DNA of 64,000 nt from a virus: the IMG/VR virus record IMGVR_UViG_3300032053_000011, positions 1-64,000 of that record. One strand, written 5' to 3'. How positions within the stretch are numbered: the first letter of the stretch is position 1; every line of letters starts with the position of its first letter. The translations under genes and the position numbers were made by a program. The notes beneath the pieces were generated by a model that worked only from the letters and a program-made list of their open reading frames with translations, had not been told where the DNA came from and did no database searches. This document shows, in pieces, positions 23,466 through 31,766 of the stretch.

Positions 23466-24088
23466 GTGAGTGCCTTCCAGTCCGCCGGAAATGCGCATGC
23501 GATTGCGAGCACGCCATCGGTGGAAACGTACAATGTCCCGACCGGCACACTTCCAGCCGCCGGTCTTTGCGCGAGCGGTCCGCTCATGATTTGGCTGGAT
23601 GGCGAACGCGACGGACCCGGTGGCCCCCATGCCTTGGCCGCGGCAACAATTTGCTCCAACGTCGGTGGCCCCAGCGACTGCACGATCACGTCGACGTCTA
23701 CCGAGTCGGTTGTGACGACGTCCATCGTTCGGAAGATGATGGACCACATGTTCTCTACGGCACGTATCCGATCCTCGATCGGAGCATGTGCATCGAGCCG
23801 GGCCATCAGAGCTACGCACTCTCGGGCATGCAGTTCTGGGCAGAGCCGCAGCGCCAACTCTTCGTGCAGCCGGAGATCGAGCAGCACATCGATCCGCTGC
23901 TTCATGGTGAGCAGATCCCACATCTGTGCCAGCCGGTCATCCGTCCATTCCACCGCATGATGCAGCGGAACATCCCCCTGATGCAGAACATCCGTGCGGA
24001 TCGCATCCCAAAGTTCATGCGCGAGACGCCTTGCCTCGTTGATCTCTGCCACCAGTGGCATATCACTCGTCAACGGCGCGTCGCTCAT
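23462..24088 (-). CDS. PLHLA-family paralogue with C-terminal extension
   Basis: 208 residues. GDVPLHHAVEWTDDRLAQMW near residue 38 and LGPPTLEQIVAAAKAW near residue 150, then about 50 extra residues rich in Pro, Ser and Gly. Closest to 7380-7976, 15 kb away, so dispersal as well as tandem duplication has occurred. It heads a leftward operon that includes the amidohydrolase. Confidence 0.88.
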   Translation of the reverse strand: MSDAPLTSDMPLVAEINEARRLAHELWDAIRTDVLHQGDVPLHHAVEWTDDRLAQMWDLLTMKQRIDVLLDLRLHEELALRLCPELHARECVALMARLDAHAPIEDRIRAVENMWSIIFRTMDVVTTDSVDVDVIVQSLGPPTLEQIVAAAKAWGPPGPSRSPSSQIMSGPLAQRPAAGSVPVGTLYVSTDGVLAIACAFPADWKALT

Positions 24089-24103
24089 GCTGCCTCGTTC
24101 AGA

Positions 24104-24133
24104 GTGATAGCGCATCGCTAGCACTCGTGTCAA
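24104..24133 (-). promoter_or_regulatory. Promoter with twin GCTAGC/GCTATC
   Basis: Minus strand: TTGACA (24133-24128), 18 bp, TATCAC (24109-24104). GCTAGC and GCTATC are 11 bp apart as in the other members. The start codon is 15 nt downstream, so this transcript probably has a short leader. Confidence 0.75.
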
Positions 24134-24134
24134 C

Positions 24135-24503
24135 TCACTCGCTGTCGTCGAAGTCGAAGTGATCTCGTACCTGGATCCAGGTCGCCTCGATGATCTTGCC
24201 GTCCTGGTACGGACCGATCTCCGAAAACAGAGCGCCCAGTAGTTCATGAGACCGCTCGAGATGCTTCAACTCATCGGCGATGCCGCGAAGTGTGATGGGT
24301 TCGCGAAATGGACTGACCTTCGCAGTGCGAGTCGGCTGCGTTAGACGGGTGCGCGGGAGGCTGCATTCGGCACACTGCGGGGCGCCCGAGGAGGACGTCT
24401 GACAAGTGATCCCATGCGGGCAATGGTGGAGAGCTTGAAGCCCTCGGGCGTTTCGTCCGCACCTGTGGCAGTGGACCTTCCCTCCGGTCTTCTGCTCCGT
24501 CAT
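24135..24503 (-). CDS. Zinc-ribbon hypothetical protein
   Basis: 122 residues from ATG 24503 (ATGA). CHRCG (residue 12), then C-x-x-H, C and CAEC within the first 50 residues form one or two zinc sites; the C-terminal half is helical and acidic. Not recognised. Confidence 0.75.
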   Translation of the reverse strand: MTEQKTGGKVHCHRCGRNARGLQALHHCPHGITCQTSSSGAPQCAECSLPRTRLTQPTRTAKVSPFREPITLRGIADELKHLERSHELLGALFSEIGPYQDGKIIEATWIQVRDHFDFDDSE

Positions 24504-24823
24504 CGGCGAGCCCGGCGCGCCGCTACGTTCTGCGCGCGAAGCGAGCTGACGACGATCATCGCAGCCTGCTCGGCGGTGGTGTTGAGCCGGTCGTTGAAGC
24601 GCTGTGCGCACGCTTCGGCGAGAGCGAATGTCGAAAAGGCGTAATCGGCAACGGGATGGTATCCGGCCTCGCCTTCGACGACGACACCGATGCCGAACGG
24701 CTTGCCTTTGACTGGCATGCCGCCCATCGAACCGCTGTCCGTCGCGGCATACGCCGTCTTCTTCTCGGTGGTCGCGATCGTCTCGGTCGGGATCTTCGTA
24801 ACGGTCACTTTCGTCTTGGCCAT
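24500..24823 (-). CDS. Hypothetical protein with strong ribosome-binding site
   Basis: 107 residues from ATG 24823. AAGGAGG lies 7 nt upstream, the clearest Shine-Dalgarno sequence in the window, implying high expression inside a polycistronic mRNA. Thr/Lys-rich N-terminus, a Gly-rich middle (GGMPVKGKPFGIGVVVEGE), basic C-terminus. Not recognised. Confidence 0.78.
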   Translation of the reverse strand: MAKTKVTVTKIPTETIATTEKKTAYAATDSGSMGGMPVKGKPFGIGVVVEGEAGYHPVADYAFSTFALAEACAQRFNDRLNTTAEQAAMIVVSSLRAQNVAARRARR

Positions 24824-24824
24824 C

Positions 24825-25103
24825 TCATCCTCCTTCGTTGTCTGTACTTCCAACAGCCTCTACGAGAAAGGCATCGATTGCCGACCTTAGCGCTCGCATA
24901 TCCTCGATGTTGAGCGCCGCCGTCGCGATCACGAAGTCCTTGCCCTCTTTCCCATGGTCGAGCGAGATCGGCGCGCGGATCTGAAGATTCCAGACCGAGC
25001 CCATCTGCTCGCAGTAGAGTCGGATCGAGCGTTCTCGAATCGCAATCTTGGACTTGCTGATCCTGATGAACGCGATCAGACGATCGAAGTCGTGGTGGCT
25101 CAT
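24825..25103 (-). CDS. Hypothetical protein
   Basis: 92 residues from ATG 25103 (ATGA). Basic alpha/beta N-terminal half (DRLIAFIRISKSKIAIRERS), acidic tail. Its last codons form the Shine-Dalgarno of the next gene. Not recognised. Confidence 0.75.
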   Translation of the reverse strand: MSHHDFDRLIAFIRISKSKIAIRERSIRLYCEQMGSVWNLQIRAPISLDHGKEGKDFVIATAALNIEDMRALRSAIDAFLVEAVGSTDNEGG

Positions 25104-25369
25104 GGAGCCCCGGGAAGGTTCGCGAGCTTCCGTGCGATCTCGTACGAGAGACCCTTTGCTCGGGCCTGCGAAGGGAGCTCGGACATGACAAAGGTAGCTC
25201 GATCGCGCCGCATGCGAATCTCCCACGATCCCGGGATTATTTCGTTGATGCAGATCACGAATCCACAGACCGTTCGCATGTGGACGGTCGACAGCTTCTG
25301 CTTCTTGCCTCCTGCGCCGTGCAGCACTCCCGATGTCTTCCATCGTGCATCTGTATTCCAGACACCCAT
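25100..25369 (-). CDS. Hypothetical protein
   Basis: 89 residues from ATG 25369, with GGAG 8 nt upstream. Beta-rich and basic, starting MGVWNTDARWK; a small DNA- or RNA-binding protein is possible but unproven. Not recognised. Confidence 0.72.
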   Translation of the reverse strand: MGVWNTDARWKTSGVLHGAGGKKQKLSTVHMRTVCGFVICINEIIPGSWEIRMRRDRATFVMSELPSQARAKGLSYEIARKLANLPGAP

Positions 25370-25386
25370 AGTTCTGCTCCTCGCTT

Positions 25387-26721
25387 CTACGTGTCGATGT
25401 GCGTTACGAGGCGTACGGGCCGCCGGTACAACTCCTGGAGCGTCCGCACGAGTTGCCGACCTTCGTGCGTCAGATCCTCGAGCGTGCACTGCCACGGGGA
25501 GTACGGAGACTCATCGCAGTCTTTCTTCGGGTCGGGTTCACCGCGCCACCAGCAGCCATCGCTCGTTCCGAGCGGTACGCAGGCGAGCACGGGCTCCATG
25601 CGCTCGAGCGAGATGCCATGATGGTTCGGCTCGATCAGCTCCGCGCGGCTCCACGGGTTGTGACGCCATGGTTTCCTCGGAGTCGCTGGCGATACGAAAG
25701 CATCAACGACTGCGAGTACGACCATTCCACCCTGCCCATCGTCGTGAAGATGGGTCGGCCAGTTCACCAGCCCGCGAACCTCGAATGCCATGTCGCTTCG
25801 AGGTCCACGTCCCGGCTGTCGCAATACGCGCGCCGCGCGGCCGATCGCGAGAAGGTACTCGAGCAATTTCTCTCGGCCCCATGCGTGAATCAGCACCGCC
25901 AGATCGTCGCCGTCGCGCTCATACGTCGGCTCGTCACGTTCTGAGAGCTCATGGATCTCGATCAGGTTCATCGGCAAAGGCGACTTCGCAGAGATTGAGA
26001 TCACCCTCTTGCGTGGCCCTACAGTGAACTCCACCGGACCGATGAAGAACGAGTACCAGGGCACGAGATTCAACGGGTCTGGACCGTACCCGCTCGGCAG
26101 CTCCGTCGGCACGAACTCGATTTCCAGCGCGGACTTCACCGCCGCGAATGTCTCGCCGAACAGGGCCTCGTGTCGCGTCCGAATCGGATGCGTCGGAATC
26201 GGCAGGTTCGCCGTGTCCTCTGGATTGACCTGCTCCCAGCCAGTAGGCTGACGGATGAAGGCCTTCATGCCCGCAGGCATCTGCGGCGGCAATGGCGAGC
26301 GCTCGAATCCTTTCGGATGCTGCCACGCAGCCGAAGAGCGAAAGCTGGCGAGTCGGTCGGTCCACTCGGACCGGACGTCATCTGGAATCGCCATGCCTCG
26401 AGCATCGGGCGGCAAGCCCATGGCCTTGTTGGTCTCGAGACGGTGGATGGCCGAGAGTTCGGCACGCGCCGCCTCGAGTCGCTCCGCTTCCAGAGCCCAT
26501 GCTGGAACGACTGCCAGCTCGATCCAGATCAGCTCCGCAGCCAATTCGCTGATGACGAACAGATTCGCATGGCCTTGTGCGAAGAACACCGCATGGGTCA
26601 GACACCCCGTGCACTTGTAATGGCCGACACTGCTGTCGTCCGTGTTGTAGCGTTGATCGCCGAGATCCCATGTGGTGCAGCCACACCATGGGCACTTCGC
26701 CATCGTCTTCGCAGGGATCAT
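25387..26721 (-). CDS. Large hypothetical protein with N-terminal zinc ribbon
   Basis: 444 residues from ATG 26721 (GGAG with good spacing). CPWCGC (residue 10) and CTGC (residue 37) form a zinc ribbon, followed by a helical region with LAAELIWIELAVV and a large mixed domain. No catalytic signature found. One of the largest genes in its operon. Confidence 0.8.
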   Translation of the reverse strand: MIPAKTMAKCPWCGCTTWDLGDQRYNTDDSSVGHYKCTGCLTHAVFFAQGHANLFVISELAAELIWIELAVVPAWALEAERLEAARAELSAIHRLETNKAMGLPPDARGMAIPDDVRSEWTDRLASFRSSAAWQHPKGFERSPLPPQMPAGMKAFIRQPTGWEQVNPEDTANLPIPTHPIRTRHEALFGETFAAVKSALEIEFVPTELPSGYGPDPLNLVPWYSFFIGPVEFTVGPRKRVISISAKSPLPMNLIEIHELSERDEPTYERDGDDLAVLIHAWGREKLLEYLLAIGRAARVLRQPGRGPRSDMAFEVRGLVNWPTHLHDDGQGGMVVLAVVDAFVSPATPRKPWRHNPWSRAELIEPNHHGISLERMEPVLACVPLGTSDGCWWRGEPDPKKDCDESPYSPWQCTLEDLTHEGRQLVRTLQELYRRPVRLVTHIDT

Positions 26722-26727
26722 AGTCTC

Positions 26728-26952
26728 CTACCGGTTCCGTTTGTCGATCGTGACATCGATAGCCTTGTGCAGTTCGTCCTTCAACCCTCGGGCGATCCGC
26801 GCATGCGCGACAACGTCCTCGTGCTTGGCGACGTTCGGGGTCACCTTGATGACACCCTTCACCATGCCGATTGCATTGAGGACATGCTTGATCTCGTCGA
26901 CTCGCATGTCTTCCGCGAGCACGACGACGAAACTGCTGATGCGATCGGTCAT
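26728..26952 (-). CDS. Conserved small phage protein, ferredoxin-like pattern
   Basis: 74 residues from ATG 26952 (ATGA). The arrangement ISSFVVVLAEDMRVDEIKHV, then NAIGMVKGVIKVTPNV and a charged C-terminal helix is a beta-alpha-beta layout that I recognise from many small uncharacterised phage proteins. No function is established. Confidence 0.78.
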   Translation of the reverse strand: MTDRISSFVVVLAEDMRVDEIKHVLNAIGMVKGVIKVTPNVAKHEDVVAHARIARGLKDELHKAIDVTIDKRNR

Positions 26953-27473
26953 GGTCGGCGGGCTTTCTTGGCGCCCGGTGCGACGCCAACGGGAGTCACG
27001 GATACAACGGTAGCTTTCAGTGCGAACTCGACACGGCAATCTTGTTCGCAGTGCGGGCAGAGCGCCTTCACGCTCTTCGCGGCAGCCGTGGGTGGCGTCC
27101 AGGACCAGGACTGGTCGATCGGCGTCTTGCACGTCGGGCAGTGAATGCCCGTCAGCCGTACGCCACAAACGTCCAGTGTGATCGTGCCGATCACAACAAC
27201 AGCCGCGGGAAGCTCGGGGAGCGCCACGATCCGACCGCGCTCGATCAGCGCGTCGTCCAGACGGGTGCCGCCGCCAACCGTGCGCGAGAGCGTCAGGGCG
27301 TCCTGCTTCGAGGCGAAGCGATGACGTACCCAGGCCGATGCTATCTCAGAAGAATAGAATCCGGCTCGCGGCTGACCTTCGATCGAAACGAATCGCCGGT
27401 GCGCCCCCCAGAGATAGGCCTTCCACCGGCCATCCTTCATAGGCAGCACCTGTAGTCCGATGAACGACTTCAT
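26949..27473 (-). CDS. Zinc-ribbon hypothetical protein
   Basis: 174 residues (ATGA overlap with the upstream HTH gene). CPTC near residue 113 and CPHC near residue 138 make a zinc ribbon; the C-terminal tail is basic. N-terminal half is beta-rich with a GRWKAYLWG segment. Not recognised. Confidence 0.77.
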   Translation of the reverse strand: MKSFIGLQVLPMKDGRWKAYLWGAHRRFVSIEGQPRAGFYSSEIASAWVRHRFASKQDALTLSRTVGGGTRLDDALIERGRIVALPELPAAVVVIGTITLDVCGVRLTGIHCPTCKTPIDQSWSWTPPTAAAKSVKALCPHCEQDCRVEFALKATVVSVTPVGVAPGAKKARRP

Positions 27474-27760
27474 CGTGCCCCCCGGATCGCGAGCAGACGT
27501 TCGCGAAGATACTCACGCGTCGGTCCGTACACCCAGACACGATGCACCCCGGACTCCATGCCCCGAAAGCTTTTCGAGTACGACGTCCTCATCTCTTGGC
27601 TGCACCGGATTTCGGTACCAGGAAGCAGTTCGACCGCCCGGCGACAGACCGCTTCGGTTACGCCGAGACTGACGGCGAGCTCCTTGATCGTGTGGTCGCG
27701 ACCATCGTCGAGAAACGCGTCGACGACGACATCGCGAACCCAGAGTGGTGACAGAGCCAT
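27470..27760 (-). CDS. Helix-turn-helix protein heading a leftward operon
   Basis: 96 residues. HTIKELAVSLGVTEAVCRRAV near residue 23 is a helix-turn-helix of the winged-helix/MarR-like kind. The start at 27760 is fixed by a consensus twin-GCTAGC leaderless promoter. It could autoregulate through those repeats, since they overlap its own promoter; this is inference only. Confidence 0.78.
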   Translation of the reverse strand: MALSPLWVRDVVVDAFLDDGRDHTIKELAVSLGVTEAVCRRAVELLPGTEIRCSQEMRTSYSKSFRGMESGVHRVWVYGPTREYLRERLLAIRGAR

Positions 27761-27767
27761 AGGACCG

Positions 27768-27796
27768 ACGCTAGCGCAGTGCTAGCGCGTCGTCAA
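27768..27796 (-). promoter_or_regulatory. Leaderless promoter with twin GCTAGC
   Basis: Minus strand: TTGACG (27796-27791), 17 bp, TAGCGT (27773-27768), 7 nt to ATG at 27760. GCTAGC at 27770 and 27781, 11 bp apart. Confidence 0.85.
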
Positions 27797-27814
27797 CGTC
27801 AATTGTGGCGGTGC

Positions 27815-27843
27815 TTGTGAGCGGCCGATGGAGGGCTTAGAGT
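27815..27843 (+). promoter_or_regulatory. Rightward leaderless-type promoter
   Basis: TTGTGA (27815-27820), 17 bp, TAGAGT (27838-27843), 9 nt to ATG at 27853. Back to back with the promoter at 27768. No GCTAGC pair. Confidence 0.55.
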
Positions 27844-27852
27844 CAGGTCGAA

Positions 27853-28119
27853 ATGGCCGACGTACTACCTCCGCCTGTTCCGGTTCCAACGCCGACTCAC
27901 ATCGTTTTCAACGACTCTGCACACGTGGTTGGCCGTTTCCACGATGCCATCGAGGCCCATGCCTGCATGCGGCATACGCCCGGCGCGGTCGGCACCATGC
28001 GGCTGCCGCGCGGTGTCGTCACTGGATTCATGGCCCCCTTCAACATCTCGGTGAGACGGGCCGAGGCGCGAGCAGAGACGCTCGCGATCGCGACGCTACG
28101 TCGGCTTGTCGGCGCGTGA
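27853..28119 (+). CDS. Hypothetical protein
   Basis: 88 residues, Pro-rich N-terminus (MADVLPPPVPVPTPTH) then a small mixed domain ending in an Arg/Ala helix. A lone rightward gene; its end overlaps the converging gene 28096-28326 by 24 nt. Not recognised. Confidence 0.72.
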   Translation: MADVLPPPVPVPTPTHIVFNDSAHVVGRFHDAIEAHACMRHTPGAVGTMRLPRGVVTGFMAPFNISVRRAEARAETLAIATLRRLVGA

Positions 28120-28326
28120 ATCGATCTTCTGGACGCTGAGTTTCGCGACGTAGCTCGCGCCATCGTGCTTCCCGTTCACGTAGTCCCGCAGGACGACGTC
28201 CGAGGCAAGCTGGGCCCGATAGGCCGTCATTGCCTCGGCCTCGGTGTTCCCACGCCACGTATACGTCGCATGGACCGGCAGCACTGCTTCGCCCTTGTAC
28301 ACATCGACGGTGATCACGCACGCCAT
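28096..28326 (-). CDS. Hypothetical protein
   Basis: 76 residues. TAACGT ends 7 nt before the ATG at 28326, a possible leaderless promoter with a poor -35. Beta-strand, helix, beta layout with WRGNTEAEAMTAYRAQL. Its 3' end overlaps the converging gene. Not recognised. Confidence 0.72.
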   Translation of the reverse strand: MACVITVDVYKGEAVLPVHATYTWRGNTEAEAMTAYRAQLASDVVLRDYVNGKHDGASYVAKLSVQKIDSRADKPT

Positions 28327-28367
28327 GGCGCGGACGTTACCATCTCGCCGAAGCGCACGCGAGCAGT

Positions 28368-28769
28368 CTATGTGACCGTCGTTGGTAGGTCGCCGGACAA
28401 TTCGATCATCGCGCCGGGCACGATCCCAGTGCGACGCGCCGTGCCGCCAGCGAGCTCGAGCACGAAGCGCACCGGACTGAGCGATGTGTAGTTCTGATCG
28501 CTCCTCGGCGCGGCCGAGTGTACGACGCGCAGCACGCGTCCGGTCGCATCAACGAAGATGATGTCCAGCGGGATCAGAGTGTCGCGCATCCAGAACGAGA
28601 CGTACTGGTCACGCGGGAACAGAAAGACCATTCCCTGGTGAGGCTCGAGATAGGTGCGATTCTGGAACCCGCGCTCGCGTGCTTCCGGCGTCGCAGCGAT
28701 CTCAACCCGATAGGCGATGTTCGGGCGATTCGGTGGCTTGACCAGCGCGTAGATCGGCAGCTCTTTCAT
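28368..28769 (-). CDS. DUF192 family protein
   Basis: 133 residues. Family landmarks: GMVFLFPRDQYVSFWMRDTL, then PLDIIFVDATGRV, then FVLELAGGTARRTGIVPG. DUF192 proteins are small beta-barrel proteins of unknown role, often exported in bacteria, but no signal peptide is present here. ATGA overlap with the upstream gene; last gene of the operon beginning at 31380. Confidence 0.88.
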   Translation of the reverse strand: MKELPIYALVKPPNRPNIAYRVEIAATPEARERGFQNRTYLEPHQGMVFLFPRDQYVSFWMRDTLIPLDIIFVDATGRVLRVVHSAAPRSDQNYTSLSPVRFVLELAGGTARRTGIVPGAMIELSGDLPTTVT

Positions 28770-29038
28770 CGCTCACGCCGAATCGGGATCACTGGAGCCA
28801 CTGCGCCCTCGGCTGCGGTTGGCTCCGAAGGATCCATCAGCTCGCCAAACTCACGTAGATCAACGCTGCGCGTGTGCGCTGGCAGGAGCATGCTCGTGCC
28901 CATCACAAGTACCCCTGTCTCGGCCGGATCCAATTCGAAGGTCGCTACGAAGGGGATGTCGTGCTGTTCGCAGATGTCGTAGATCTGGGAGAGCAACGGT
29001 ATCAGCGCTTCGTCGAAGACCGTCTCACGGTTGGGCAT
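28766..29038 (-). CDS. Hypothetical protein
   Basis: 90 residues from ATG 29038, which lies inside the end of the upstream gene (37-nt overlap in another frame). Helical first half containing LIPLLSQIYDICEQHDIPF; acidic, Pro-rich tail. Not recognised. Confidence 0.7.
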   Translation of the reverse strand: MPNRETVFDEALIPLLSQIYDICEQHDIPFVATFELDPAETGVLVMGTSMLLPAHTRSVDLREFGELMDPSEPTAAEGAVAPVIPIRRER

Positions 29039-29535
29039 TGGGGAGGAGTATCTCGCGCCGCTGCGATATCGTCTATGTTGATCAGCTCGACCGCGAACTT
29101 GCCGTCGGGCATCTTCACCGCTCGCCCGAGGCCGCTCTCGATCGGCGCGCGCATAGCCCACGCGACCTCATCTCGAGGTGGCTTGCGCCACTTCGCCTTC
29201 GCCATTCGAACGAGGATCCATCCGTTGTCGACGAGGAGCGCCTCGCCGAGCGCACTACACCCGAAACAACAGAAGTAGCGGTTCTGCTGTTGCGGGTTGT
29301 TTCGCCACCAGAGCCAGAGCACGGACAGCGTGGGCTTCCGACAGTTCACGCAGGCGGCAGCACTTTGCGCCCTGATCGGTGAGTACGCCTTGACCAGTTC
29401 CGCCGGGACGACGTCCTGATCCACCACCCACGCCGTCGGTCCATCGCTCACCACAGATCGCTCCTTCTGGACTTGCTGGAATTGCCACCACGCCGCCAGC
29501 GGCTCCGTAGCTCTGCTCGCGGCCGTCGGATACAT
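29002..29535 (-). CDS. Zinc-site hypothetical protein
   Basis: 177 residues from ATG 29535, directly after the upstream TGA. CVNC near residue 62 and CCFGC near residue 89 suggest a zinc knuckle. Trp-rich middle (LSVLWLWWRNN). The last dozen codons overlap the next gene. Not recognised. Confidence 0.73.
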   Translation of the reverse strand: MYPTAASRATEPLAAWWQFQQVQKERSVVSDGPTAWVVDQDVVPAELVKAYSPIRAQSAAACVNCRKPTLSVLWLWWRNNPQQQNRYFCCFGCSALGEALLVDNGWILVRMAKAKWRKPPRDEVAWAMRAPIESGLGRAVKMPDGKFAVELINIDDIAAARDTPPQCPTVRRSSTKR

Positions 29536-30396
29536 TCAGCTTCCGGCCGTCTCGATGAACTCGCCTGCGGCGTTCATCGGAACAGCCGTGAACTGAGCTC
29601 GCACGTAGGCTGCCGACAACCGCTCGGGATTCGGATCGGCTCCGAGCACACGAACCTCGAAGAGGCCATCTGCACCGTTGGGGTTGGCCCACCAGCGCAT
29701 CTCGTAGACCACGGCATCGCTGCCATCGCTGCGCCGCACTCGAGTCCATGGTCCCGGCAGCCCAGTCGGGTCACGCGGGACGAACGCGGCCCGCCCCATC
29801 TCGATCGCTGTCAGCGCGGGAGTCGTATCCACCACCGGCGGACTGATCGGTCTGGCGATCGCTGGAACAACGATGGGAACTGCGGCAGATGCCGTACCAC
29901 TCGTGTCCTTGATCGTCACGCCGCCAGCCTGGAAGGCCGTGCCGGTCAGCGCAGCGCTGCCTTCTGGAACGGCTGCACCAGGAACCGCTGGAGGAGCCTG
30001 CTCGTGTCCGATCTCCGCGGGCGTTACTGCCAGCGTTGCCGTTGGCTCTGTCAGCGTGGCAAGAGCCTTCCGCGCCTCCTCGACCACTCCGAGGTCGGTA
30101 TTCGCTCGTTCGAGCAGAATCTCCGACAGCATCATCACCATCGCCCGGAGAGCTTCGAACCGACTGGACGCTGTGGTCTTCGCGCCGAACAGGACATTGT
30201 CCGCGTTCGCGGTGTTCACAGCAGGCGCGGTGCCCACGTTCAGTGTCACGGCATGCTGATTGCCAATGATCTCCTCATCGAGGAGCACGCGACCATGGAC
30301 CTGCATCGACAGGCTCGTGCCGTCCTTGGTCTTGCGCCCTGCTGCGATTCGACGCGCAAGCGCCATCACTGTACCCACCAAATATTCCTCGACCAC
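29536..30396 (-). CDS. Low-complexity hypothetical protein
   Basis: 286 residues from GTG 30396, which has GAGAGG 7 nt upstream; a TTG at 30414 overlapping the upstream stop is the alternative. Helical N-terminal third (VGTVMALARRIAAGRK), then an Ala/Pro/Thr/Val-rich linker and a C-terminal domain with VVYEMRWWANPNG. It looks like two domains joined by a flexible linker; a virion or surface role is possible but unsupported. Confidence 0.75.
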   Translation of the reverse strand: MVEEYLVGTVMALARRIAAGRKTKDGTSLSMQVHGRVLLDEEIIGNQHAVTLNVGTAPAVNTANADNVLFGAKTTASSRFEALRAMVMMLSEILLERANTDLGVVEEARKALATLTEPTATLAVTPAEIGHEQAPPAVPGAAVPEGSAALTGTAFQAGGVTIKDTSGTASAAVPIVVPAIARPISPPVVDTTPALTAIEMGRAAFVPRDPTGLPGPWTRVRRSDGSDAVVYEMRWWANPNGADGLFEVRVLGADPNPERLSAAYVRAQFTAVPMNAAGEFIETAGS

Positions 30397-30410
30397 AGTG
30401 TGCCTCTCTT

Positions 30411-30773
30411 TCAATCAACCAGCGTTCGCGCGTTCCGCTCGAGCCGCAGCTTGTGGCAGTCCTCGCACTCGCAGGCGAGTACCCAGCCTTCACGCAGAAT
30501 GCGTCCAGGCTTTCCACAACGCTCACAGGTCTGCGACGAAAGCGACTCGGCCGCGCCGATCCGAGCGCGGATCTCAGGCGTTTCGACGCCATCAATGTAG
30601 AATCTCAGCGACCCAAGCTTCTCTTTCACCTGGGCGCAGTTGCGGTCCCAGCCGAGCGCGATCAGGTCGACGATCAGTGCCTCAATCAGCGGCAGCCAGC
30701 CGTTGCCGCACCCCGCGCCACACCGCGGCGGCCTGATGTCGTACTTCGCAAGGAGCGCTTCCACCTCGCTCAT
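30411..30773 (-). CDS. Conserved phage zinc-site protein
   Basis: 120 residues. The run CGNGWLPLIEALI, then QVKEKLGSLRFYIDG, then SLSSQTCERCGKPG and a final CECEDC matches a small protein common in diverse phages and prophages, of unknown function, probably binding one zinc. TGATG overlap with the upstream gene. Confidence 0.82.
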   Translation of the reverse strand: MSEVEALLAKYDIRPPRCGAGCGNGWLPLIEALIVDLIALGWDRNCAQVKEKLGSLRFYIDGVETPEIRARIGAAESLSSQTCERCGKPGRILREGWVLACECEDCHKLRLERNARTLVD

Positions 30774-31159
30774 CAGTTCAATCCCATTGCCCTGGTACGC
30801 GCAGCCTTCACGCAGCTCTCGCAGATACCCGGCACGTCACTGGCCGCCAGCAGCACCACGTAGGATTCCCCGCCGTCGCAGATGGCACACATCACCGCGC
30901 CCGTCTCGAGCAAACCCATCATCACCGCCGAGACGTTACGTCCCAACGGAGGATCACTCAGGTGCTGGATGAGCCGTCCGGTCATCTGCGCTGCCCAGGC
31001 CATGACTGCGCCGCATTGCGGGAACTGGCGTGGCAACTGCGCGCGCACCCATTGCCCGGCCGCTTCTGAGGGTCCGACCGCGGTGGTTGTGGCGATCTCG
31101 CCCAGCGTGAGTGGGCATGACGTCCAGTCGTCAGGGAAGCGCGGCGCCGAGTTGCTCAT
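30773..31159 (-). CDS. Hypothetical protein with CxxC pairs
   Basis: 128 residues (ATGA overlap). CAIC near residue 93 and CESC near residue 115 form a probable zinc site around a VVLLAASDVPGI segment. Not recognised. Confidence 0.75.
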   Translation of the reverse strand: MSNSAPRFPDDWTSCPLTLGEIATTTAVGPSEAAGQWVRAQLPRQFPQCGAVMAWAAQMTGRLIQHLSDPPLGRNVSAVMMGLLETGAVMCAICDGGESYVVLLAASDVPGICESCVKAARTRAMGLN

Positions 31160-31380
31160 GATCCGCCACCCGGTAGCATCGAACGCTCCAGGTTGCCAGC
31201 GAGCTCGCGAAGCATCTTGATGGTATCGGCTCGTTTTCCCGTCGACACGTAGACCATGTTCCCAACGTCGCCGAAATTGAAGAGGACCAGCGAGAATCCG
31301 ACTTCGGCTGGAAGCGCATCTCGGATCACATTCGCGATCTCGCGGCAGGTGTTCTCGAGTTCTTCGCGTTCTTCGCTCAC
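31156..31380 (-). CDS. Small protein heading an operon
   Basis: 74 residues from GTG 31380, fixed by a twin-GCTAGC promoter 7 nt upstream. Acidic helical start, then a beta hairpin (FSLVLFNFGDVGNMVYVSTG) and a C-terminal helix. First gene of the leftward operon that runs to the DUF192 gene. Confidence 0.78.
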   Translation of the reverse strand: MSEEREELENTCREIANVIRDALPAEVGFSLVLFNFGDVGNMVYVSTGKRADTIKMLRELAGNLERSMLPGGGS

Positions 31381-31387
31381 GGCCGCA

Positions 31388-31416
31388 ACGCTAGCCTAGT
31401 GCTAGCATACTGTCCA
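31388..31416 (-). promoter_or_regulatory. Leaderless promoter with twin GCTAGC
   Basis: Minus strand: TGGACA (31416-31411), 17 bp, TAGCGT (31393-31388), 7 nt to GTG at 31380. GCTAGC at 31390 and 31401. The 70 bp beyond it, up to the end of the next gene, show nothing recognisable. Confidence 0.83.
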
Positions 31417-31487
31417 CCAGAATCATCACAGCGCGTGAAGTGTTTGGTGCGCTTCGACCAAGACCCGAAATTCGGCGGACGTGCGGT

Positions 31488-31715
31488 TCATCGCAGGGCC
31501 TTTCGTCCGGCATCCGTGATCGCGAAATGAACGTGCTTCGAGTTCTGCGGCATGTGCTCCTCCACAAGAGACTCCCGAAGCAGCCGATCTCTGACACCTG
31601 GGTTGATCAGATATCGGGGCACTGGCGCACCCTCGATCCTGCGCAACACGCGCAACGCATGTTCGGAAAGCGGGTGCGTCTTCTCGCCGTTGAGGGGCTT
31701 CCCTATTCGGTTCAT
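31488..31715 (-). CDS. Small winged-helix-like protein
   Basis: 75 residues. Helices around ALRVLRRIEGAPVPRYLINP and LLRESLVEE followed by FAITDAGRKAL, the beta-wing pattern common in phage and archaeal winged-helix proteins. Possible transcription regulator. About 50 bp separate it from the TIM-barrel gene, with only a very short open frame between. Confidence 0.72.
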   Translation of the reverse strand: MNRIGKPLNGEKTHPLSEHALRVLRRIEGAPVPRYLINPGVRDRLLRESLVEEHMPQNSKHVHFAITDAGRKALR

Positions 31716-31766
31716 CGCTCGACCACCCTTCCTAGTTTCTTCCCCATGGCTTCCAACAGCAGCCGC